A DNA stretch of 64,000 nucleotides from contig CM056583.1 of assembly GCA_029721435.1 (NCBI GenBank), forward strand, positions 48,327,120-48,391,119, given 5' to 3'. Of the stretch, positions 11,701 through 61,744 are shown in pieces. The translations under genes and the position numbers were made by a program. A model generated the notes under the pieces. That model did no database searches, was not told the origin of the DNA, and saw only the letters and a program-made list of their open reading frames with translations. This DNA is from Gymnothorax reevesii. Taxonomy: Eukaryota > Chordata > Actinopteri > Anguilliformes > Muraenidae. Each line of letters begins with the position of its first letter. Positions within the stretch are counted from its first letter, which is position 1.

Positions 11701-13916
11701 GGATAAAGGCTGCGTGTCGCTCAAGGAATTTCTGAGCTCAGTGAGCTGCAGTCTTTACACCTAAATAAACTCTTGTCTGCGTCTGTTATCAAAAAGGGCA
11801 AGTATTGTTATCTTGTGTACGCGAAATAGTGTAAAACCGTCACTGCCAAGTACGTTTTCTACGTAGGCTGTGAAGTGCATCATTAAAGCAACTCAAGCAG
11901 ATGCTCAGGCCTATCTATATGACGTAAATATATTGATTACTGGGAGGTTTGGGTTGGCTTTAGGTCTTAGGTTTGTGCAGAGGTCCTTGAATCTCTAGTC
12001 CCAGTGTTTGGAATACGATACATTATATCGATATTAATTGTGACGTATTTTTCAATGGCATTCAATTAAAAACATTTCTCCACTAAAGTCACATACTGGA
12101 ACAACATTATAAATTATAGGCTTTGCAAACCTTCATCATTTTGGCCAATGCTCAGAATGTAGGCTTGTTTTATGGCTTGCCTTACTCATTCATATCCCTG
12201 TGATTTTAACATGAACATATTGATTGAGCCAGTGATTAGGTTGCCATGACGGTAGTGGTTGCTCATTTTCCTCGAACAGTCCGCTGCCACCCCTGTTGCG
12301 CTCAGTTAGAACAGCATTTTCACATCTTGAGGTTTTTTTTGATGAATCGTCGAGAAAGCTGACAAAATGAAGTTGGTGCACATTGTGAGGATGAAGGGAT
12401 TGCTTCGGAAGCTCAGGCTTAATTTGAAAAGGCAGGAGCGAATCAGGTACTGCATGAAAGCGTGTTGAACTCAACATGACGAGGAGATTTGAAGGTTTTT
12501 CCACTTAGCGTTGTTACATAGCTGGATTTTGTTTGATTTAATAAAATTGCTGCCGGCGCTTTCATTGCGAGTTATCTAATCAAACAACTTTTTGTGGTAA
12601 TGACAAATATCTTTGAAGTTTTGGCAAACCAGGTCATCAATATTGTGTATGATATCAGTGGAAAACTTCTAATTTTCCTATCACTGTTTTTGTTTTACGT
12701 TATTATACGTTATTATATGTTTAATCAGAAAAGGCAGCACGCTTTGTGATGTGAATGCAATGTTAATGTGGTAGTGTTTTGAGATCTTTAGCATGTGATC
12801 AATCCATTAGCCTCATTTCCAGAGAATAGGCAAAAGTCAATATGGTGGATTACATAACTGTGACCATGGTGACCATGCTTTTACACTGTCTTTTGTTTTA
12901 GGCAATGTCAGTAAGCATTTGTTTTCATTTATGGCATTGAAACAGGTGTTCTCATTATTTGCTGCAGAATGGAACTAAGAATATTGTGGGTGAAACCAAA
13001 TGATGTCTCATTTTTATGTAACTGTTGGAGATTTTGTTGCTATGCATTTCAGAGTCTTTAATGTGGGTTGGAAGAAGAATCCTACTGTACTCCACTTAAT
13101 ATTCTTCGCTTATTACTGTAGTACAAATATTTCTGTGGAAGGCTTTTAATTTGGTAGAATTATTGATGATGTTGAGTCTGAGGAATTTTTTTTTAGATTG
13201 TTTTAGAGAATTGCTACTTTTGATGGAATGGTTAGCAAGTGCTGGTATTTTGTTAATGGGTGGTGATTGTTGAACAGCAACAAAGGTTCTCAGGTGGTCA
13301 GTAGTTTAACATGACTGTATGGTATGCCATATTTTGCACTTTATTTGGCTGTTCTTTTGGATATAATTGAATTATTTTGAGTCACGTTATTTTTTTAATT
13401 GGCTTTGCATTGGGAATCATCAAACACCAGACTTGTTGGAAAACATAAACATTTTTGTTAATGTATTCCAAGGACAAGCATTCAGCATCAGAATAAGAAT
13501 TTGCATGACCTGGAAAGGATGGATACCTTGGAATGTTCTTTTAAAGGAGAATTCCGGTGTGAAATTGACTTGGGGTGTATTGAAACATGATAATGAGTAC
13601 TAACTTTTGTCGAATACCCCACCTCCGTACGCACGCAACATTTCGAAATAAGTGGCTTTTTAGACGAAGCTCCCAACAGGCTTACAATGGTAGTGAATCA
13701 GGCATAGCATTGCCATGCAAAGAAATCAGTATTTTTTTCATCATTAACAAGGCTCAAAGTAGCTCCACACTTCATCGGTAAAATTCTGAGGGCCCTGACA
13801 TTTAAAATGAGGCACTGAGAACTTTGAAAATGCACCGGTAGTCTATTAAAAAAGATATACCTTTGATGTATTCGATATATTAATAAATAATATATATTGG
13901 ATATATTATATATAAT
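11701..13916. other. Presumed first intron of WDR7 (upstream of ATG exon)
   Basis: AT-rich, no coding signal. 13540-13860 begins with an AAAGGAGAATTCCGGTGTGA-like start that I associate with dispersed fish repeats, but I could not delimit it. 13870-13915 is a TATA-rich low-complexity stretch adjoining the next element. Confidence 0.45.
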
Positions 13917-14507
13917 GGGGGCCGCCAAGCCAATGTTGACATGGAAATTGAAGTATGTATTATGATTGGTCATTATAAGTGGAAAAATCATTGTAATATA
14001 TTGCTAAACTGTAAAAATGTAAATTATGATGTATATATGTATAATATATTGCAATAAATACATTGAAACTAATTAATACTATTGTTGTCATTCCGTGACA
14101 ATTTGCCTCTTGTAATTCCGTGACATTGACTTTTTTACATTTCTTGCCCATAAAGCAGGGTTGAAGTCAATATTTGTTTCTATAACGTACAGTATTAACA
14201 AAAAAAACACCTTAAATATGAACATATTGAAGTTTCATAACCTAACTATGATAGGAACATCACTTTCTGGATAGTTAAACACAACATTAAAAAAACCACG
14301 TCAATTTTGTGTAATTCCGTGACAGAGTAGTTTTTGCTTGTTTTTTCGATGAAAATTTCTCAAAAAATATATGTTCACTTAATAATATTTAAGAACAAGT
14401 TTATACCTTCAATATGACATATCATACTTGATTTTATCTTATTTAGTTGTACAGTTACAACCCAAAATGTAATGGGACTGTAATTCCGTGACAGCTTGGC
14501 GGTCCCC
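13917..14507. mobile_element. Small non-autonomous DNA transposon with 14-bp TIRs and repeated internal motif
   Basis: The ends are inverted repeats: GGGGGCCGCCAAGC at 13917-13930 and GCTTGGCGGTCCCC at 14494-14507 (13 of 14 match). Four copies of an ATTCCGTGACA-containing motif, all in the same orientation, lie at about 14089, 14113, 14313 and 14481, the last abutting the right TIR. No open frame of note is inside. The AT-rich flanks on both sides hide any target duplication. Repeated sub-terminal motifs are typical of transposase binding sites, but the superfamily is not identified. Confidence 0.65.
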
Positions 14508-14891
14508 TAACATATATTGGATCCTAATATATTAATGATATATTGGGATCCCTTTTAGATGGAAGTGATGGTGTATAATCATCACTGAACACTACTGTGT
14601 TTATGCATGAAAAAATGATTTATTTGAGAAGAGAGAGAACGGATTTTATGTGCTTTACTCTAATTATACAATTGTCCCAACCCCCAATGAACTGTAATTG
14701 ATGTAATTGTTGCAGAAATGCCTTTTAGGGTCTAACAGTGGCCATATTATGTTTGGTCTTTTTGAGAATATTACTGTGAGGAAGGTCCTTCCCAATTACT
14801 ATAATGTGTTGTCTGGATATTAACCTTTTTTTGTGTTGGTCGCAGCCCAGTCAATTTCATTAACTAAATAACTGTTTTATATAGGCTGTAG

Positions 14892-53159
<38,268 letters not shown>

Positions 53160-53990
53160 TTTTTAACTCGCTGTTATGTATTCTTGGCAAGGTATGACTG
53201 CCTGAAGCCTGGAATCTGTAGGCCAGATACCAAGCTCTTTTCCTGCTCAGTGCTCTGCAGGACTTTCCAGCAGCCTTCCTCAGTTCCTACTTGTTCTGGG
53301 GATGTTTTGCCCTCAGCTTTGACTTTAACCATTGAAATGCATGCTCAGTCAGGTTCAGGTCAGGTGACTGAGTGTCCATTGTTGATCATTCCACTTCTTT
53401 GGCTTTCAACAGTCTTGGGATGTTTTTGTGGTATGCTTCAGGCCATTGTACTTGTGGACTGTGAGGCTCACCCAGTAAGTTTTAAAGCACTTTGCTAAAT
53501 CTGATCAGATAATACAGCCCTGTACAGTTCAGAACTCATCCTGCTGCTGTGGTCAGCGGTCACATCATGAATAAATGCAAGGGAACCAGTTTCATTTGCA
53601 GGTGCTTATAACCACACGTGACCACACTTACAGATGAGATGGTATGCTGTACAGGACTTTCTAGATGTTTTGTGTAAACGTCTTGATTTTTGAGCTTTAC
53701 CAATGTTTTCCATATTGTGGTACACCCTTGATTGTTGAACTGTGGCACTCTTGGTCTTTGTTTTCCTGAACTCAGTTGCGTTCTGTTTTTTGAAGCTTGC
53801 GCTAAATGTTTGATTTGAGCACACCTAATATTATTGCTGTTTAGGGCCGAAACGCTGAATGGTGCTAAGGCCCTTTCGTAATTCAAGGAAATATTATTTT
53901 TCTTTTTCCACTGGTGAATCACATTTTCTAAGGCTAAACTGACTCAAAACTTAGGAAGCGTTGCATATGTATCCAAAGTTGTGGAAACTA
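53160..53990 (-). mobile_element. Tc1-like transposon remnant
   Basis: On the - strand, 53380-53240 translates to THSPDLNLTEHAFQWLKSKL, the block with the third catalytic Glu (usually SPDLNPIE), followed by a degraded Tc1 C-terminus. Upstream parts are too eroded to follow. Boundaries are approximate. Confidence 0.65.
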
Positions 53991-54323
53991 TTGTATTTTT
54001 AAATTGTATATTTGCTTGTGCATTGGTGTGGCAATATAGCTCTGAGGTGCCCCCCCACCCCCCAAAATTTCAACAAAGTAGCTCGGGTGCCATGTTTCAT
54101 GAAGCTGCAGTTGAAAGCAGAATTATTGAACCCCCGAGCAAATTCTGTCATTCACAAAACAGTATGACAATAAAGGACTTTTAATGATGCTAAATACTCA
54201 GAAATGGACAAAATACTGTATTAAAGCTCATAAAACAACAAGTTTCAGGAAAAAAGAAAAACTACACAACAATAACGGATTATCAGACTTGCAGAAATAT
54301 TGAACCCCTTACAGTAACTGTCT

Positions 54324-56066
54324 CTAATATTTAATGGCACATCCTTTGGCATCAATTACCTCCTTGTGACGAGTCTGGTTGGTAGAAATTAACTTCTGGC
54401 AACGTTCCTTGGGGATCCTGGCCCACTCTTCTTTTGCAAAGGCTTCAAGCTCTGTCAAGTTTCCTGGCTTGCGCCCTGCAATCGCCTTCTTCAAGTCCCA
54501 CCAGAGATTCTCAATAGGGTTAAGGTCAGGTGATTTCGAAGGCCATTCCAACACCTTCCAGGACCTCTTCTTGAACCAGGCTTGGATGGACTTTGAGAGG
54601 TGTTTTGGGTCGTTATCTTGCTGGAGCCACGAGTTATGCCCAAGCCTAAGCTCTCTCACGGAGGGCATCACATTCTTCTCCAGAATTTCCTGGTACTTAC
54701 AAGAATCCATCTTCCCTTCTACACGTTGGAGATTTCCCGTGCCTGAGGAAGCAAAAAATACCCACAGCATCACTGAGCCTCCCCCATGCTTCACTGTGGG
54801 TTGGCTGTTCCTCTCTGCAAAGGCTTCATTTTTAGCTGCGACCAAGCAGCTCTATGAACGCTTCAGTCTGTCTGTCCGTCCGTCCGTCTGTGACACCTTT
54901 TTTGACCATGTTCCTGTCGTCGTATTATTATGAAATTTTCAGGAGTTATTCACCTTCACCAAAGTGATGTCCATGCACAAGGTCGAGGTCAAAGGCCAAA
55001 GGACAAGTTCACAGAGGTCACAACCTTGTTTGCGGGTTTTCGCGCTGTAACTCCAGTTAGAATTCATGGATCGCTATGAAATTTTGGAAATAGCTTTTAG
55101 GCATAGAGGAGGTGTTCCGTCAAATCCCAAGGTCACACGGGTAAAAAAAAAAGTGTCAATTTTGCCCAATTTGAGGGCTTTCGCACAGTAACTCCAGTTT
55201 CATTCAATGAATGGCTATGAAATCTTAAAAGAAGCTTCTTGGTATAGAGGAGGGGTTCCCTATTGATTTTCAAGGTCATCTGTCGAATCCCAAGGTCACA
55301 CTGGTCAAAAAAGTGTCCATTTTGCCCCGATGTCACAGTTTTTTCGCTCCGTAACTCAAGTTTAACTTGATGGATGGCTATTAAATCTTACAATAAGCTT
55401 CTTGGTACAGAGGAAGGGTTCCCTATTGATTTTCAAGGTCATTTGCCAATTTCGAGGTCACACTTGTACAAGAAACCACCAGTCATGGACACTAGGCCAC
55501 GTGACGGATGCTAGGCCAGGTCGCAGCTATTAGATCCCTCTGATCTACTTGTTCTTCCTCCACACACAGCGCTGATCCATTGGGCCAAAAAGTTCAAGTT
55601 TAGTCTGATCCGTCCGTAAAACCGAATCCCAGAACTTGTGAGGCTTATCCAGGTGGGTTTTGGCATACTGGAGTCGACTTTTCTTGTGCTTTGAGGTTAG
55701 GAGTGGTGTACATCGGGGGATCCTGGCATGTAGTCCTTGCCTGTGCAGTGTGCGCCGTACTGTATCAAGAGAAACATCAGTACCCGCTCTCACCAGGTCT
55801 TCCTGCAGGTCCTTGGCAGTTAGTCAGGGGTTTTTATTCACTTGCCTTCCAAGCCATCTGGCAGTAGCAGGGTTAAACTTCCTTTTTCTCCCACGTCCTG
55901 GTAGGTTTTCCCCTGTACTCTCAGCTTTGAACTTGCGAATGATGTTTGCAACTGTATCTCTAGGTACATCTAATGTCTTTGCAATGGTCTTATACCCTTT
56001 CCCCTTCTTGGGCAATTCAATGATCTCTTTTCTAAACTCTCTTGACAGCTCTCTTGACTTAGGCAT
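54324..56066 (-). pseudogene. Tc1 transposase split by insertion and frameshift
   Basis: N-terminal part MPKSRELSREFRKEIIELPK with helix-turn-helix words GYKTIAKTLDVPRDTVANII. Middle part LDTVRRTLHRQGLHARIP and DSVLRTDQTKLELFG, in which the usual DET/DES block reads DQT (first Asp kept). C-terminal part NEAFAERNSQPTVKHGGGS, HNSWLQQDNDPKHLSKSIQ with the second Asp, and WPSKSPDLNPIENLWWDLKK with the third Glu, ending DAKGCAIKY. The C-terminal 173 residues are intact and open. A stop ends the first piece (KNP) and the insert follows WRKNK. Not functional. Confidence 0.9.
54834..55545. repeat. Insert in Tc1 with 10-bp inverted ends and about 140-160-bp internal repeats
   Basis: AGCTGCGACC at 54834-54843 and GGTCGCAGCT at 55519-55528 are inverted. 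Inside, a TCTGTCTGTCCGTCCGTCCG stretch is followed by three diverged units starting AACTC(C/A)AGTT at about 55049, 55190 and 55352, each leading to GG(A)T(C/G)GCTAT(G/T)AAAT and AAGGTCACAC. The type is not identified. The general plan resembles the repeat block at 60194-61231, but the units differ. Confidence 0.55.
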
Positions 56067-56411
56067 GGTGCTAGTGTGAGCTTAAGCAGGACAGTCAATT
56101 TAATAGGGCAAGGATTAATTCTGAGTCAATCAATCAATTAAGGTTGGCAATGTTCAGAAAAGGTCAGATATTGAGTAAAAACAATTTTTTTATGTTTGGA
56201 GGTCACTGTGGGGAGGGGGGGTTCAATAATTCTGCAGGTGGAAGATTTAGTATTATTAAATAATGTTTACAAGTTTTGAAAAAATACCTTTTTTCAATAC
56301 AATGGATTATTTGAATCAGTTGTCTTTAATTAATGCAATGATTGAAACTGAATTTTTATCGCTAGTTTTACCCATTTGCTTGGGGGTTCAATAATTCTGC
56401 TTCCAACTGTA

Positions 56412-58489
56412 TATTAGGTTTGGTCGTCACGTATAATGTCCCAAGTTAACAGAAAAAGATACTGATATAACTTTGCTCCACAGTCAAATCTATTCCAAAT
56501 TGCACATTTGATGAGAATCTCAACTTCAAAACATTTATAAGCCAATTTTCAATCATAGCGCCTCCTACTTGCAGCCCAAAATGTTATGTTTTCTCTTATG
56601 TACTCCTCCTAGCAGGTTAAAACTAGATCCATTTAAATTTTGGCAAGAAAAGTCCTAAGAGCTTGATGATGCTTGATTGGATAACTCCGGAGTTTTCATC
56701 AAAAGCTGTTTTCGTTGCTATGCATTATTCTGCATGGAACAAGAATTTTTGAAAACTTAAAGAACTTGGCACCCCTGATCCCAACATTAAGTCAAAAATT
56801 CTTAATTTATCATGATTTTTGTATTTTTTTGCCATTTGCAGAGGTCATACTTGCACATGAGTATGTGCATACTTGCACATACTTGCATAACCTACCTTCA
56901 CTGAGGAGGTTGGCTAGATCCACCTCCAACTTGGCTAGTGCACAGAGTTTATAAATTGCTAGTTTACAGCATCCGATTCTAGTGTAAGTACTGTGCTCAT
57001 ATTCAACTCCATTCCTTTCATCTCTTTACTTGTAAATTAAACTATGTGTGGATAACACTCAGTTTACCAGGAAACGCCTGTTCAGCCAACTGTCCCATCA
57101 CTTTTGGTCCCTAAAACCATAGGGACCATGTATTCATATAAGTCCTGTAATTTCTACACCGTGACATTGTTCACCTTTGAATTAAAAATGGAAATCTATA
57201 CATTGAAGTCATATGCATTAATAATATCAGGGTCATTATGCTGTGGTTGACTGCAAAAGTAATAGTGTTGCCAATGTCCAAATATTTATGAACTTTCCTT
57301 TAAATGTCTGGTTTTCATACCTTATTGTTGTCATTGTGTACATTGTTTGAGGATTTATACATTTTATTTTGTGCTGGTGTTTGCGTTACATAACAGCTCT
57401 GAAACAAGTGTGAGGTGGCCGTCCGCATGAATTTGGTGAAAATTCTATTTCAGTGCAAACTTGCGGACTAGTCAGGCTAAATTGACTCTTTTGAGCAATT
57501 GCAATGAGCTCTTGTTGTCCAGAGTGAAACTGAGCTGCACTGTTTTTATTCATGTCCGGCAGTACAGTGGAATTTGGACCTCTGTATTTTTCATTTGAAA
57601 TAGAAATTGTGTTGAATATTGTTGGACGTTATGTCTTCATTGCCTGGTAGAATTGCAGATGGGATGGTATGGATTGTGGGTCATAAGTGTGGTGAGAGAC
57701 TTTGAGTTGAATGAAAGTGTATGATTTCTGTGCTTTTGAAATGTATTTGTTTTTTCCTAGTTTTGGACTATTTTTTGAAGATTGAAAGGAAAACTGGTCG
57801 ATAAGGTACCAAATAATTTCTGGGGCTTTTTGGAAATGTATTAAAAATGGTAAAATGCATTGTTGCCTGAATCATTTTACGAAAATAAACACGTTTTGAA
57901 GAATTTAAAAGGCTTTTGTCTCATGACTACTGTAAGACACTCAAAGATTCTTAACATTTTTGAACTGAGTATCCTTGTTTGGGCAAAAATTGGTTTACAT
58001 GTCATTCATGTTGCACTATTCATGTTGATTCTATTGTGGCAAAACACTCGTTCTGCTTCTACTGCGGCAAACATTTCCTCTTTTACACTTGCAGAAAAAA
58101 TGGTTCTCCTTGAAAGTCAGTGTCAAGGTCTTTCCTTTTTTTTCATTTTATCCATGATTCTTTTCACTGGATTCTCAGATTCTCTCATTAGAGCAGATAG
58201 AGGCTGATGCTGCTGTGGAGAGACTTATGGTTTTGTGAAAGAAGTGGGAAGTGGGAACGTGCAGAATGATTATCTTATGGGGGGGCGGTGTGATGGGGGA
58301 GGGGGGGGGGGGCTGCAGCAGGGTCTGTTCGTGGGCGCAAACAAAGGGAGGCCGGCCCTGTGGTCACCCCTCCCCCGATGCCATTACTGGACCTGCTGAC
58401 CTTTCCACTCACTGCCTCTAATTAGATTGATCCCTCAGCTGTGAGAGGGCCTGCGGTGCTGTCCACACACTGACCCTCTGCTCATCTGA
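56412..58489. other. Intron 13, middle part
   Basis: 57090-57300 contains CATCACTTTTGGTCCCTAAA and CCAATGTCCAAATATTTATG, phrases typical of eroded ends of Tc1-like elements, without a delimitable unit. A G-run lies at 58302-58312. No gene seen. Confidence 0.45.
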
Positions 58490-59900
58490 CTGCATTCTGC
58501 CTCCTGCCTCTGCTCATTGGGTCTGTGCAGTCTGTTGTGCTGTTAACTCTACTGTACTGCTGATCTTGACACTGTCTGGTCCATTTTTCTGCCGATCCTG
58601 GCTCTGTCTGGTCTATAGTGCCACTGGTCCTGGCTTTGTCAGGCCTCTGCTGCTGATTTTGCTCAGATTGGTCTGTACCACTGGTGATCTAAGAATCTCT
58701 AAACCTGCGTTTCCACAGAACACAAAACAGAATTTTTGCGCAACCAAATTACATTCAAAGTCAGTGCAAAGACGCGATTACACATCAAAAGACGCTAGTT
58801 TAAGCCGGGCAACGCGAATCACCTGGGAGACGTGGTTGGCACGCGCAAACAGCGCAAATACATGAAATTCACATTTCCCTCCACTTCTAAACATTCTTTT
58901 ACAAAAAATTTGTGCAAGTGAAGCAGTGGTCTGAATCATTGCTACTAACAGCAGCATTGGCTTGCAAAGCTACCTTGCTTGGTTTTTAAACCGCAGTTGG
59001 CTGCAATGCTTGAGATACTGGGAACGCTGGCTACCCAGCTTACATGGATCATAGTTTCACAAAAAAGTGATCTAGCTCAACATTGGATATGGCCGCATCA
59101 TCAGTTTGGTGAATATTTTTATTCTCTAGCCGGCACAATGTTTATAATGTAAAATTTTTGTAACCTTAGCAGAGAGCAACATTAGCCTCGCCATCTTGTT
59201 GATGATTTTTGGAGATTGCTGGAAGTACCACTGAGTGTAAACAAGGCTGAACTGGCATTGCTATTGGTTGGCGGTGTGAATTCGCATGTCAATCCTCTAC
59301 CAAGTTGTTCTTACATAGAGATGAGTGTGATCTTTGTGCGAACGGGGCGGAAAATCTCCAAAGCAAAAAAATTCAAATGATCCTGCAGTCAGACTCCCAC
59401 GAATAAAGCCCACAGAAATTTCATTTATTGTTCGGTGGAAACGCAGCTTTGGGCCGGTGATGTAATCTTTGCCCCATAAAGTCTGTACTGCTGCTGATCA
59501 TGGCTCTGTCAGATCAATGCTACTGATCTGTCCCCCATCCGGTAATGCTGCTTATCCTGGCTCTGTCTGATAGTACTCCTTATCCTGGCTCAGTCTGGTC
59601 TGTGCAGGTGATCTTTGCTCAACCAGGTCTAAAGTGATCCTGGCTCTGTTAGTCTTGTGCTGTTGCTCTTTGCTGTATTAAGTTAATACCGCTGCTGTTC
59701 CTGGCTTTGTCAGGTCAAGTTCTGCTAATCATCGCTCTGTCAGGTCTATTTGTCATGTCTATAGTGCTACTAATCCTGGCTCTCCTGGCTCTGTCTGGTC
59801 TATAGAGCTGCTGATTTTTGCTCTTGCTGGCCAATACTGCCATTGATCATGGTTTTGCCAGGTGTAGAGTGCAGCTGGTCCTGGCTCTTTCTGCCCTTGT
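58490..59900 (+). repeat. Degenerate minisatellite (CTGCTGATCCTGGCTCTGTC-type unit), split by a MITE
   Basis: Units of roughly 40-50 bp around the phrase GATCCTGGCTCTGTCTGGTC and TATAGTG recur from 58490 to 58690 and again from 59460 to 59900, all in the same orientation. The 58702-59449 interval is a different element that interrupts the array. Confidence 0.75.
58702..59449. mobile_element. Non-autonomous DNA transposon with CTGCGTTTCCAC TIRs
   Basis: CTGCGTTTCCAC at 58705-58716 is matched exactly in reverse by GTGGAAACGCAG at 59435-59446. Allowing two mismatches, the TIR extends to about 20 bp. Inside, ACATTCAAAGTCAGTGCAAA then GACGCGA repeats (inverted) the core of the MITE at 37689-37814. 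No transposase. The target duplication is ambiguous because the host is itself repetitive. Confidence 0.78.
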
Positions 59901-59966
59901 CCTGGAGGCCCAAGAAACAACAACAACAACAAAAAAATCCTGTTGCATCAAGAGTTTGGGGTAGGG

Positions 59967-59992
59967 TTTTTTTTTTTTTTTTTTTTTTTTTT
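59967..59992 (+). repeat. Poly-T tract
   Basis: 26 consecutive T residues. Apparent phenylalanine- or lysine-rich frames over it are artefacts. Confidence 0.97.
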
Positions 59993-60193
59993 AAAGTCCG
60001 CAGTCCTTTCTTTATCTTTAAAGGACTTTATCTCAGTCCTTTCCAAAATCCTGGATAATGATACATTGGAAATTGAGTTTAGGGTGTATGTTTTAAAGTG
60101 GAATTGTATAACTGGAATTATACATATTTGGTTTTTCACATTGTGACTGCTTATGTCGGGGAAAAAATGTTTAAAAAACAGGGGGGAGGACAG

Positions 60194-61231
60194 TTAACGC
60201 AATAACTTCAGTAATATTTCAATTACAAATTCCAAATTTTGCACATAAGTAAGTATCATAAAGAGGAGGAACTGATTCGATTTTGGACAATTCACGATGT
60301 CAAGATTGGCCACCAGGGGCCAAAAACTGATTTCAGTGTTAACGCGATAACTGCAGTAATATTTCAATTAGAAATTCCAACTTTTGCATATAAGTATCAT
60401 AAAGATGAAGAACTGATTTGATTTTGACAATTTTCTATTTCTAGATTGGCCACCAGGGGCCAAAAACGGAAAAAATCACTGTTCCTCGATAACTTCTGTA
60501 ATATTTCAATTACAAATTTCAAGTTTTGCACATAAGTAAGTATCATAAAGGAGGAGGAGCTGATTCGATTTTGGACAATTTACGATCTCTATATTGGCCA
60601 CCAGGGACCAAAAACTGATTTACATGTTAACGCGATAACTGCAGTAATATTTCATTTAGAAATTCCAAGTTTTGCATATAAGTAAGTATCATAAAGAGGA
60701 AGAACTGATTTGATTTTGGACAATTTACAGTTTCTAGATTAGCCACCAGGGGCCAAAAACTGGAAAAATCACTGTTTTTATCATATCTCTGGAAATATTT
60801 GTCCGATTGACCTCAAATCAAGTGCAAATGAAAGGTCATGACCTGAGGATGTGTCCCACGATGACATCATACCTGTTTGGTTCAAAATTTTGACAAGGTG
60901 GAGCTTTGTCACATAAAATTCACCATTTTTGTTATATCTTTGGAACCATTTCTCCAATTGACATGAAACTATGTGCAACTGCAAGGTCATGACCTCACAA
61001 CATGTCACTTGATGACATCATACCTGTATGGTTCAATATTTTGCCACCAGGTGGCGCTTTGTGATGGAAAATTACCATTTTGGCCATATCTTCAGAACCA
61101 TTTGACAGATTGACCTGAAATTAAGTTCAAATGAAAGTGTATTCAAGGTCTATTCAAGGATTGGGGAATTGGAGGATTGGGGGCGTTCGGGGATATACCC
61201 CCAGCCGTCGCCTCCGACGGCATAAGCCTAG
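60194..61231 (+). mobile_element. Non-autonomous Helitron-like element: internal repeats and hairpin-CTAG 3' end
   Basis: The 3' end reads GCCGTCGCCTCCGACGGC (61204-61221, a 7-bp stem with CCTC loop), six bases later CTAG (61228-61231), then T. That is the Helitron signature of a short hairpin just before CTRR, inserted ahead of T. Upstream are four units of about 145 bp starting TTAACGC(G/A)ATAACT at 60194, 60339, 60482 and 60627, each containing GATTGGCCACCAGGG(G/A)CC. Three related but distinct units of about 150-160 bp follow from about 60776. The 5' TC end was not identified, so the start is approximate. No Rep/helicase is encoded. Confidence 0.7.
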
Positions 61232-61744
61232 TTTTGTACTATGATAATTTGCTCTTCATTTGTTAAATATGCAGCTCTGCTGCCGCTAGATGATTGGTCA
61301 TATGCTACAAACTCTGTCTCTGTTATGTGAACACGCAGATATCTAGGTGGGGAAAGCGTCGGTTGACATAAGGAGTTGATAAGCAGCTTCGTAGGACTGC
61401 TTAGCGAGACTGCGATTGTTAGGCTTAGTAAAGCCCAGCAATAACTGTAAGCATTGTTTACTTGCGCACTGTTACTGTGTGGGGGGAGAAATCATTTGTG
61501 ATGTTTCATAAAGTTCATACAGCGGTAAGCTCGAAAATCCATAGAGTGCTGTATTTAACACAGTGCGCAGTGCGTGTCTTCATGAATCACTGTCGACATC
61601 AGCTAATGCGTAATCTATAAATTATTCTGTTTATTTTATAAAAAGAATAAATGATTATCATTTTTAAAGATAAAATTACAATGACTGATAATTGATTATT
61701 ACAGAATTTTTATGCCCCTGTCCCTCACAATGATGGACAATCAG

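Larger units (their letters stand above)
54108..56409 (-). mobile_element. Tc1 transposon with GGTTCAATAATTCTG-type TIRs, interrupted by about 0.7-kb insert
   Basis: Left end CAGTTGAAAGCAGAATTATT then GAACCCCC; right end GGGGGTTCAATAATTCTGCT then TCCAACTG, its inverse, followed by TA at 56410-56411. The left TA is mutated (TG). The transposase is on the - strand in three pieces (56066-55824, 55793-55545 and 54845-54324). The insert at about 54835-55545 splits it between WRK and NEAF. Without the insert the element would be about 1.6 kb, the normal Tc1 size. Confidence 0.92.

Noticed and set aside
59843..60146. F- or K-rich frames on both strands
   Set aside because: Products of the poly-T tract.
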